Of a stretch of DNA of 64,000 nucleotides, positions 55,701-64,000 are shown one piece after another. The notes beneath the pieces were generated by a model. That model saw only the letters and a program-made list of their open reading frames with translations. It did no database searches and had not been told where the DNA came from. A program made the translations under genes and the position numbers. The stretch is from contig CM055095.1 in the NCBI GenBank assembly GCA_029204225.1, forward strand, positions 75,863,715 to 75,927,714, read 5' to 3'. How positions within the stretch are numbered: the first letter of the stretch is position 1; each line of letters opens with the position of its first letter. The DNA is from Diphasiastrum complanatum (Eukaryota > Streptophyta > Lycopodiopsida > Lycopodiales > Lycopodiaceae).

Positions 55701-56740
55701 TTGATGTCACATTGACCATCATTTGCAGTGTAGATGATGTTACCTTCTCCCTCATAAGACAATAAGGATGTAAAGTATTCCTTATGTCTTGTCATGTGAG
55801 ATGAGGCTCCACTATCAATCCACCAAGGATCATTATCATCTATGTTGGCTAACAAACTTGAAGTCATAACAAGTGATTCACATGTGTTATGTTCTTCCTC
55901 ATCTATTGTAAGATTTTCTTGCCTCTCTCCTTGCTCTCTTTTCTTCTTATAACATTCATTTGCAAAATGACCTTTTATCCCACAATAAAAGCACTTGAAC
56001 TTTGACTTATTGTTCTTAGTAGAAGAGGAAGAGGAAGAGTGATCATCATGATCAAAGTTACCACCTTTGGACCATTTCCCTTTGCCTTTACCTTTGCCCT
56101 TGAATTTGCCTTTTGTGAAGAAAGCCTGTTCACCTCCACCTTGCAAGGATGCACCATCAAGCTTTGATTGCAACCTATGTTCTTCAGCCAATAAGATTTC
56201 TTGTAAGTCAACCACACTTGGCAAGACTCTTTGAATGGCAAAACTTTGCACAAGGTTAGCATGTTCATTTAGCAAACCATTCAACATAACTTGGACTGTT
56301 TCACCATCTTTTATGTTCTCATCAATGCATGCTAAATCATCACTTAGGGACTTAACTCTCAAGATAAATGCATGAGCACTTTCACCCTCTCTTTGCCTAC
56401 TAGAAAATATTTGTCTCCTTAGGGTCAATACCCTAGATGTGGACTTTGATTCAAAGAGCTTCTTTAAGGCATTCCATGCCTCACTTGCACTTTGACACTT
56501 TCCAACTTCCTTGAGAAGTTCATTTGTAACATTCATTTTAATGATATGAAGAGCCCTTTTGGCCTTCTTATCAAACCTTTGTTGCTCTTGAAGTGTGAGA
56601 GGTCTCTCTTCAATTTCTGCAACTATGTCCATGAGTTCATTCAACTCAAGTAAGGACTCCATCCTCACTTTCCAAGTAGAGTAGTTTGATGAACTCAACC
56701 TTTCACTAGACTCTAGCATGATCCCACCATTGGAAGCCAT
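52787..56740 (-). CDS. Ty1/copia Gag-Pol polyprotein, intact, 1317 aa
   Basis: A single open frame starts at ATG 56,740. Gag (about 1-240) has a UBN2-like fold with SSNYSTWKVRME, then a Lys/Gly-rich stretch and a zinc knuckle CFYCGIKGHFANEC (250-263). Protease has WWIDSGASSHM (Asp309). The pre-integrase region has WHKRLGHPNFKSLEVM and CEHCALSKSH. The integrase triad is Asp506 (LVHSDIHS), Asp568 (LRSDNGGEY) and Glu604 (QNGVAERKN). RT has KARLVAKGYAQEYGIDYDET, MDVTNAFLNGDLEEDIYMEK (Asp905) and LLIYVDDIIL (YVDD 990-993). RNase H has FSDSDFAGD (1152-1160), SLSSTEAEYKAL and CDNLSAQSLASNPVFHARSK. The tail ADIFTKPLGKDL is typical of copia. The length matches autonomous copia elements, and no stop or missing catalytic residue is seen. 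The stop codon lies in the first bases of the LTR. Gag and Pol share one frame, so Gag excess must come from another mechanism. Confidence 0.97.
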   Translation of the reverse strand: MASNGGIMLESSERLSSSNYSTWKVRMESLLELNELMDIVAEIEERPLTLQEQQRFDKKAKRALHIIKMNVTNELLKEVGKCQSASEAWNALKKLFESKSTSRVLTLRRQIFSSRQREGESAHAFILRVKSLSDDLACIDENIKDGETVQVMLNGLLNEHANLVQSFAIQRVLPSVVDLQEILLAEEHRLQSKLDGASLQGGGEQAFFTKGKFKGKGKGKGKWSKGGNFDHDDHSSSSSSTKNNKSKFKCFYCGIKGHFANECYKKKREQGERQENLTIDEEEHNTCESLVMTSSLLANIDDNDPWWIDSGASSHMTRHKEYFTSLLSYEGEGNIIYTANDGQCDIKGIGTIPISLSTNRKANLENVLYIPSITKNLLSVSQMIDKGLDVEFIGDACLISKCGSLIAQGRRHGKLFKLDACVISNHEGCMAREQLTNQEVWHKRLGHPNFKSLEVMAKKELVLGLPKSLVANNSVCEHCALSKSHRLAYSRSTSRSKEAFQLVHSDIHSSSTTSNGGAKMYATFIDDFSRYTWIYLLKSKDEVFAAFVKFKTEMENQFNTKIKCLRSDNGGEYTSNRFKDFCIAHGIKREMSSPRTPQQNGVAERKNRTLCECAKAMRLHANLAKSFWGEALACAKYLCNRWTSASLDGKTPHEVLYGRRPSVNHCRIFGCTCFVNITLDDRTKEDPSSKKGVFVGYSEVSKAYKVYIPSKKKVVISRDVIFHEENVSNVVDVDVDVPTNHHDVQDVLDEDGDATPNQTSRKTQRQRAKPSRLTYDEKGKQVVDNSNFAFLTSFDEPTCVGEAIQKKEWIQAMDHEHQALIKSNTWRLVKLPKDKKAIGCKWIFKIKTNQDGSINKYKARLVAKGYAQEYGIDYDETFAPVAKMVTIRILISLATLYDWDMWQMDVTNAFLNGDLEEDIYMEKPEGYVSHDEPNHVCYLQKSLYGLKQAPRSWYAKLNSFLLSQNFVMSEYDHSLYFRLNENDITLLLIYVDDIILSGGNNLDIDEIKMALKREFEIQDLGKLHYILGIEIIRTSKSTFICQEKYVNSILKRFHMEDCKVVSTPMESNVKLTTRSNERSFKDITLYRKLIGSLIWLTITRPDLSFVVGKLSQFMQDPSEAHWKLGKRVLRYISGSRDFGILYGGTTPNLCGFSDSDFAGDQMDRKSTSSFAIYLGDGVVSWLSKKQPTISLSSTEAEYKALTTCTKEILWIKRMLLDLHLLEPEKTPIILCDNLSAQSLASNPVFHARSKHIEIAHHFVRDQVIAKEVELQHVSSKECVADIFTKPLGKDLYLMHRSNLGMCSKTMLKLASNVEEGV
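52792..52804 (-). promoter_or_regulatory. Polypurine tract of the intact copia
   Basis: GTTGAAGAGGGAG on the minus strand directly precedes the 3' LTR and primes plus-strand DNA synthesis. It is also read as Val-Glu-Glu-Gly at the end of gag-pol. Confidence 0.92.
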
Positions 56741-57900
56741 GATTCTAATGTTTCTTCAACTTTTAGGTTCTGTCCTAAAGCACTTAGCACTCACTTTTCT
56801 CTCAACAAATGATAGATAAAGAGATCTATGAAGATTTAGGACCCTAAAACACTTCTATCTTGAACCTAGATGGTTTCCAAGCATAGAAAGGAAGATTGAA
56901 ACACATGCAACACTTTGCACACACTAAGAATGGATTACAAAATCAAACCAACCTGAACACACTCTTGCTTAAGCTCTCAAACTTTCCAGCAAGTGACCAA
57001 ATCAAGTTATGGTGTGAAGAGTTACTTGCATTCTTAGAAAATACCCAAAACTAGGATGCCAAGATTACCTAGTAATGAACAAACTTGATCAACATATGAT
57101 CAACACACTAAGATATTGATTCAACCTGTAAAACCACATGTAAACCACACTTCTAAAAGTTTATAAACTCCAGCAAGTGATAAATACAAGATTTAGAGGT
57201 GAATGAATGAGCACACTTAGTGAATCACAAGACTAGCTTCACTATCTTGTCAAATCTTGGTGTTTAGATGTAGATCTAAGATCACTTCACATGAGAATGT
57301 TCCTCAACCTGTTAAGAACCTAAAAACACACTTGCATAATGGTTAACACCTTCCAGCAAATGCTCCAATCAAATTACATAAGGAGAGTTACTTACATGCT
57401 CAACAAAGTACACCAAAATTTATGCCAAAATTGATGACAATCTTTACAATATGCTCTTCACAATGGAGCTTACAATATGTTCACCCAAAAAAGGGGATCT
57501 TTCATCCAAATGGGAGCTTTGCTCAGCCTTTAGGAGAATTACAACTCACTCAAAAGAGCATTTGTCATCCACTTAAGGAGAAGTTTCATCCACTTAAGGA
57601 GAGTGTTCATCCAAGAATGGAGATTGTCAACAATAGGATTGAAAAGAACATTGTTAGTATTGAATATGCACAAGCCTCACAATCACAAATGATTAGGTGT
57701 TATGATCTGATCCAAAATAGTTTCTTTTCAGCCTCTGATCTTCAATAGACCTGAAATATGCTTTTGATCCACAAGTTCAACTCACAAAACAAAGGTTAGT
57801 AAGATTTGATCAACAAAGCAATGCAAAATCATGCTAGAACTTGATCAAACATCCAAATATCACCAAAAATGGAATACTTACTGTAAATAGAAGCCAACCA
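56741..57900 (-). other. Copia leader, about 1.16 kb
   Basis: Non-coding between the primer site and the gag ATG. The phrase CCTGTWAARAACC/CCTGTAAAACC with nearby CAGCAAGTGA recurs about three times (56,990, 57,130-57,175, 57,310-57,355), so the leader holds diverged repeats of about 170 bp. On the plus strand, 57,480-57,620 has repeated CATCCACTTAAGGAGA. Confidence 0.7.
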
Positions 57901-57912
57901 GCTCTGATACCA
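57901..57912 (-). promoter_or_regulatory. Primer-binding site, initiator tRNA-Met
   Basis: TGGTATCAGAGC on the minus strand, the standard plant copia site, abuts the 5' LTR without a gap. Confidence 0.97.
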
Positions 57913-58567
57913 TGTGAAAAATACAGATCCTAAGTGGATCTAAACTCCAAGATCATTGGCTTGAATGCTTGCACTCCAAACTACATAAGCTAGGAATTGG
58001 CAACACATTCTATGCTACCTAGAATGCAAAGAACTTGATCAAAAAGCATTTATCACAAATGGAAACTTCCATAAACATCAAGTGCGGCCCAAAATAGCAT
58101 TATACAGTCCATAATACATCAGCCTATCACTTTTGGAAAGCACCTAAGATCATACACAATAGCTTGAAGACAATACACACAACAATGCTCTCAATGGAGG
58201 AAGAAACAATGACAATGATCTATTGATCTCAATGAAGCATACAAAAGGTTTCTCCAACCTGTTCTCCACGACTTCCCTACTATTTATGGATGAGGAAGAT
58301 GACTCTCTCTCCTCTCTCTAGAAGGTACTTGACCCTAGATATTCCCTATATAGGAAAAATAGCTAAAAATGGCTTATATGACCAAAATACATCAAAATGG
58401 TCTCATTTTGAAGGGTATGAAGTTTGACACTTCATCATACTGAAAAAATACAGTAAATAAAAACATTGTGGCCTGGTTCACACGTGTGAAACTCCAGAAC
58501 CAAAACTATTTACAATTTTAGCCAATTTAGGTCGCAAACTAGCTAGGAAATGTTGACAATTTTCACA
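57913..58567 (-). mobile_element. Intact copia, 5' LTR (655 bp)
   Basis: Same ends as the 3' LTR. TATA-like CATAAATAG is at 58,280-58,288. A perfect CACACGTGTG (58,479-58,488) sits inside TTCACACGTGTGAA. It drives transcription of the element toward lower coordinates. Confidence 0.97.
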
Positions 58568-58572
58568 GAAGA
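58568..58572. other. Target-site duplication, right
   Basis: GAAGA, matching the left copy; a 5-bp duplication is the rule for copia integrase. Confidence 0.93.
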
Positions 58573-58783
58573 GACACTCTAATAGTCTCTCTCTCTCTCC
58601 TCGCGTTTGAAAGATCTCCGGCTCTAGCTCTCTCTCTGATTGCATTCGCAAGATCTCTCAGTATTGGTCTGATATACCTCTTTCTTGTTGATCGTGCTCT
58701 TTCTAATCACGTTGTGGCTGATCCACGTCTTTCTTGCAAATCGTGATCTGTTTGATTGAGCTCTTTGTCAGATCAATTAGTCT

Positions 58784-59530
58784 GTGCGTAGAATAGCAGA
58801 CAATTCCAGCATGGATAGTTTTCAGGGCCATAATATATATTTCATAGATTCAATTCTGGATTTTCCAACAGTTTTTCCTACAATGCATGAGATGTGCGCA
58901 AGTGATCCCAGCATGGAACCTCGTCACTACGCCGACAAAGTTGCAATGAGGGACTATTGGGCTGGTAAAAAATGGGAATAGAGATTGAAAGAAAAATTTG
59001 GAGGCTTGGAGATCAACGTTTAGTAGATGATGTCAAAACAAGAAAACAAATCTATTTAGCTACGACAAAATATTGGCGAAGACATACACAACAATTTTCA
59101 GTAGGTATTCAGAAGGAGATATTTCATGAACTAACCAACTTTTCAGGAGCTGCAAATATCATCTAATGCTCTTGAAAGTAATATTGTTTCTAACATCCAT
59201 AACACCCTCAGTCAAATTAAAGTGTCCCACTCGGCGAATGAACTCTTTGTGAAGAGATCTTTGCTTGTGATGGTACTAAATAAAGCTGATGGCACAACGA
59301 ATCTCCCTTATTCGAGAATTGCAGGTGCTTTGGGTGTTCATCGTAGAAATATTGTTGCAGCCAGTTCTTGCCTTAACATTAAGGATGATGAGGAGGTTCT
59401 ACCCTTGAGTGTCTATCAGAGACAATTGCCTAGAGGTAGCATAATCACGACTCAGATCAAGAAACTAGTGTATGCCTTTTGGAGCTTAGAAACTCGAGTG
59501 TCCCCCAACAAAAAAGATATATGCTGACTG
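58784..59530 (+). pseudogene. Putative transposase-like fragment with helix-turn-helix
   Basis: The first frame (58,784-58,981) has MEPRHYADKVAMRDYWAGKK. After shifts, 59,222-59,527 has FVKRSLLVMVLNKADGTTNL, then YSRIAGALGVHRRNIVAASS, which fits a helix-turn-helix. LVYAFWSLETRVSPNKKDIC follows. It resembles repeat-encoded proteins of DNA transposons, but the family is not certain. Stops between 58,981 and 59,222 break it. Confidence 0.42.
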
Positions 59531-60113
<583 letters not shown>

Positions 60114-60359
60114 GGATTGTGAGAGAGTGAGAGCAAGAGAGAGAGAGAGAAGTCGGCGACCTGCTGTCCCACAACAGAAGTAATTATTAAGCAATTATTT
60201 ACAATTACATAGCTACAAATCTATTACAAACAGTCATAGTCTCTTCATATCTCTAGTGGACCCAATTTAGAATGTTCAACAATAAACATTTTTTTGAGTG
60301 CATTTGTATTCAAAAAAGGTAGTGTCCTTGACAGTCCATGTTGTACCACCAAACCATGC

Positions 60360-60720
60360 TTTTAGCCCTATGTCAGTTCTTGCATTGCACTCCATCGAGA
60401 ATTGTCAAATTCAGCCTGGTATTTGTTGAAGGTTTGACGGTAGACCTTCACTTGTTGCGTGAGTAGATCCATCTCGGCTTGGCTGAGTGGTCTGTTGGCA
60501 TGTGTCGGTTGAGCTAACTAGGCTGTTTTCACTGCTTGTAGGGTCGTCACCTCTACTCCCAAGCGTGTGTTTTCTATTTTGAGCACTGAAAGTTGTGTCT
60601 GGAGCAGGGCTAGGCTTTGTGCGACTTGGTGTTGGATCTCCTAGGCCTTGAGTTGAGCATCCTTTGAAGCTTTAGTGAGGGCCTTGATGTACCCTTGGAT
60701 ACCTTCTTCGTGTTTTTCAG
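60360..60720 (-). pseudogene. Coiled-coil protein fragment, element F-like
   Basis: The minus strand reads GYIKALTKASKDAQLKA, then SLALLQTQLSVLKIENTRLG and SQAEMDLLTQQVKVYRQTFN, strongly helical with heptad character. It resembles the coiled-coil part of element F (45.2-46.0 kb) in type and position, but the match is weak. Stops are present. Confidence 0.35.
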
Positions 60721-60899
60721 TTTTGTTGGGAGAGAGACAATGAGACGAGAGTGTGTGAAAAACGAAAAATAGCTCGAAAGAAAGATGAACACGAATGAGA
60801 AACAAAACTCAAATGGAATGTGTTCGTGCACAGTGGAATGAGCTATATAACTCTTTCCCTAAGAATGACTACGCCTATCAGAACGATCAGAATGGTAGT

Positions 60900-61861
60900 G
60901 ATCAAAATCATGGTCGTTCTTGATTACTTAGCCAAACTTTAATAAAACACCAGAAGAATAATTTGTCGCAAACAGCTAGAAAAATTATCTGTCGCGAATG
61001 ATTCACGAAGAGCTAGACAGAGCTCGACTGATAATCAGTCACAAACGATTTGCGAAATAAAAGACTAAACATTAGTTGTGCTAAAACAGATTACCAAATT
61101 GAGCAACTAGAAAAGTCAGACAAAATGAATAATGATAAGCATAGCAATATTGACACAGATCTGAACGTAGAACAAAGAATTGTTATCATATTAAGTATAT
61201 CAAATATACACGTCAATAATGTGATAGAGCACAAGACAATAGCGGACGAAGCCGTGTGTTCTACAAAGCTAATCCAATCTGTGAAGGAATGAAATCTTAT
61301 AACTGACAATAAAGAATCAATGCACAAGACATCTACTTCATCTATCTCTGATTAGTTTCTGATGCTAAATTTTCACACATTGTTCGCTCATTATTGCACA
61401 GATGGTATACAACCCATATACATAATTTCACAGGTGTGCAGATGAAGAAAGTTCAAAGTGGATGTGCTGTCTGTAGGAGATCGTGAGTGGCTGTAGTCGT
61501 TGTCAAATCTGATTGCACAGTTGCATGGGATGAGCATGAGAAGGCCGCAATGTTAGCTTTCACTAAAATGAACGTTGGTGAAGATGCAAAAAATGCGACA
61601 CTCTGACAAAATGCCTTAGGACTGATTTACAAGGTGTCTTAACTTTTCCTAGGGCACCTTCGACATTTTGTAAGGCAGTGTCGTCTTTTTCGCCTGTCAC
61701 AAATCATGTGTAAAAACACAGTGTCACGTTTTTCGCCTTTTCTTTGCCTGTGAGAATCTACATGTAAATATGCAGATTGTGCGACAACATGAGTAAATAT
61801 GCAGTATGAATGGAGGCAGATTAAAATGAGATTTAGAAGAGTTGAGGAAATTAATCCAACA
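60900..61861 (-). mobile_element. 3' LTR of the copia at the window end
   Basis: Starts TGTTGGATTAATTTCC on the minus strand at 61,861, after the purine tract AAGGGGGGG (61,862-61,870). It shares motifs with the LTR at 20,282-21,417 (GACAATAGYGGAYGAARC; AGAATCAATG). The lower end is approximate. Confidence 0.6.
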
Positions 61862-61868
61862 CCCCCCC

Positions 61869-64000
61869 TTAATCTGGATCTGAGAATGCCTTGATCTTCA
61901 GACTAAGCAATGCACAAAATTTGTTGTGTGCATTAACACTTAATGCTTTCATAAAAATATCTGCAACCATGTCATGCGTTCTACAATACGTTAAGCTCAC
62001 CTCTTTGATGAGAACCTTGCCCCTGATATAGTGATATCTGATTTCAATGTGCTTACTCCTAGAGCGAAATCTAGGGTTGGCTGATAAGGCAATAGCACTC
62101 TGATTATCACTAAATAAAATTGTAGGGCTGTACTGATACAGATTCATGTCTGACAACAAATTTCTCAACCAAAATGCCTCCTTAATGGATTGAGAAGCAG
62201 CAATATGCTCTACTTCTGTAGAAGAAAGTGCGATAGAGGTTTGCTTACGACTGTTCCATGAGATATGACCGTTGTTGAAGAAGAATGTAAATCCAAATGT
62301 GGACTTACGATTGTCTACATCTCCTCCCCAGCTTGCATTAAAATAACCATTGAGCTAATGAAGATTGTCGTTGCTGACATCTTCATAGCAGATGCACTGG
62401 TCCATGGTAGCTCGAATATATCTCATGACTCTTATGAGAGCCTTCCAATGGGTAATGCCAAGATTAACCATGTATTGGCTGAGTGAGCTTACTGTAAAAG
62501 AGATATCTGGTCTTGTACAGACCATTGCGTACATGAGAGATCCAAGTATTGATCAATAAGGATACTCTCTCATCTGCTCCTCTTCCTGCTTAGTCTGGAG
62601 ACATTGGTCCTTCGACAAGTGCAAGCCTGGATCCATCGGTGAGTGAGCTAATTTAAAATTCATTAGATTGTATTTGTTAAGAACATTGTGAAGATACCTT
62701 TGTTGAGTGATGTAAATCAGTCGTCTCGCTCTGTCTATGTGGATCTGAATTCTTAGACAGAGCTTCATCCAGATCAGTCATGTCAAATTCTGAAAACAAC
62801 ATCTGCTTCAAATCCTTGACCATATTGGTATAGTTGTTGAAGAGCAACGTATCATCCACGTATAAGGTGATGATAATGAAGGATTGTTGCACTAACTTGG
62901 AATAGACATTGCAAAGTTTAAATCCTTGTTCAATGAGGAATGTGTTGATCCTCTGAAACCAAGCTCTAGCAGAGTGTTTCAAGCCATACAGTGCTTTGTG
63001 GAGTTTACAAACATGATTCTTCATACCTTACAAAACGTATCCTTTGGGCTGGATCATGTAGATATCTTCTTGTATAACTCCATTCAGATAGGCTATTTGT
63101 ACATCAAGTTGATGCACTTCAAGGTCGACAGCGCAGCATAAGATAGGTTCATTCGGATCGACAAATGTTTGACTACTGGACTGAAAGTCTCGCTGTAGTC
63201 AACATTCAAGATCTGGGTGAATTCTCGTGCTACTAGTCTTGCGCCCTTCCTTCGATCAATTGCTCCGTTGGCATTGTATTTGATCTTAAAGATCCATTTG
63301 CAATCAATGATGTTGCAGCCCATAGGAGCTTTGACTAAGGACCATGTCTGGTTCTTGATCAAAGAGGAATACTCTCTGTCCATAGCTTCTCTCCAGAGAT
63401 CAGAGTCTGGTTGGCTAGGTGCCTTTTCAACTGTCGGTGGTTCCTGTATTAAGAGACAGGAAGACTCAGGAGCATACCTTGTGGGTTGTGTGCGCACTCA
63501 GCTTGATTTTCTGGGAGGATTCAACTGATGAACCGCTCTTGGGACTTGTTGCTGGGTAGCAGCAACATCTTCATCTGATTCGTTGTCTCAAAGTGGGTCG
63601 ACAATGGACACACCTAAGCTAGAAGCTCAGAATGTCGTGTCAGTGGCAGGTGATGAAGGTTCTCCTTGAGCAATGTCCTTGACTTTGAGGTCAACGGACT
63701 AATCCTCAATAAAAATTATATTCTGGCTATATAAGATTTGCTGGGTATCAGGATTATACAGGTTATAAGTATTATCAGATGAATTATATCCGATCAGGAT
63801 GGTCTTGAGACCTTGAAAGTCCAATTTCTTCCTCGTGTCCTTTGGGATCTGCGCGTAGGCAATGCATCCAAACACTATTAGGTTTTTCAAAGAAGGCTTA
63901 GAGCCTATCCACACCCCGTGGGGTGTCTTGCCTGAGAGGGCCTTGGTCGAACATATGTTCTAGATGTAAGCTACAATGGAGATAGCTTCAGTCCAAAAAT
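61869..64000 (-). pseudogene. Decayed copia pol, continues past the window
   Basis: From high to low. The integrase tail is at 63,699-63,914 (LIVFGCIAYAQIPKDTRKKL). RT starts at 63,093-63,497 (CKWIFKIKYNANGAIDRRKG, YSETFSPVVKHLSIR). RT goes on at 62,677-63,024 (LHKALYGLKHSARAWFQRIN, IITLYVDDTLLF) and 62,553-62,768. RNase H follows in shifted frames at about 62,260-62,550 and at 61,869-62,168 (LFSDNQSAIALSANPRFRSR, MVADIFMKALS). Several shifts and stops make it inactive. The 5' half lies outside the window. Confidence 0.88.

Noticed and set aside
57422-57748. 108-codon plus-strand frame in the copia leader
   Set aside because: It lies on the opposite strand to the element, is built from short local repeats (CATCCACTTAAGGAGA) and has no recognised domain.

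Overview
The window is plant nuclear DNA from a large, repeat-rich genome. Three things point that way: plant-type LTR retrotransposons of both Ty1/copia and Ty3/gypsy classes (with plant tRNA primer-binding sites), long TA/GA/CT microsatellites, and the only recognisable host-type gene pieces (an EG45/expansin-like fragment at 23.8-24.1 kb and a WD-repeat-like fragment at 27.2-29.0 kb). I see no complete host gene, rRNA gene or functional tRNA gene. A seedless plant such as a fern would fit the style of the reverse transcriptases, but the sequence alone does not prove it.

Layout. 0-2.6 kb: gypsy integrase scraps on both strands. 3.8-4.3 kb: a minus-strand LTR with a tRNA-Asp-like primer site. 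4.5-5.7 kb: a block repeated both directly and inverted. 6-10 kb: unidentified sequence, a microsatellite, a tRNA-derived SINE head and a foldback/MITE element. 11.3-12.9 kb: a broken non-LTR-like reverse transcriptase. 13.2-17.3 kb: the 3' part of a minus-strand chromodomain gypsy element. Its apparent 5' LTR lies inverted at 28.98-29.46 kb and carries the same 5-bp target duplication. 18-23 kb: satellite-like units, LTR remnants, a copia gag with its 5' LTR, and a LINE tail. 23.8-29 kb: host-like fragments, a copia RNase H with the start of its LTR, and a palindrome cluster. 30.2-32.8 and 44.2-48.6 kb: two pairs of related non-autonomous LTR elements. 33-36.9 kb: decayed copia copies. 36.9-43.5 kb: nested LTRs, a solo LTR and a putative DNA transposon. 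48.6-51.9 kb: a decayed gypsy gag-pol. 52.1-58.6 kb: one complete, apparently intact copia element. 58.8-64 kb: a transposase-like fragment, a (GA)64 tract and another decayed copia that runs off the window.

The one element that looks potentially autonomous is the copia at 52,137-58,567. It has 655-bp LTRs that differ at 4 positions, a GAAGA target duplication, a Met-tRNA primer site, a polypurine tract and a 1317-codon gag-pol frame with all catalytic motifs. Nearly everything else is older and broken, with insertions into insertions. The least explained features are: (1) a two-copy LTR family (30.2-31.5 and 47.1-48.6 kb) whose long 3' frame is neither gag nor pol; (2) a CACACGTGTG palindrome that recurs in several otherwise different LTRs; (3) a 32-33-bp array of CCAAT boxes in one LTR; and (4) the split, inverted chromovirus.
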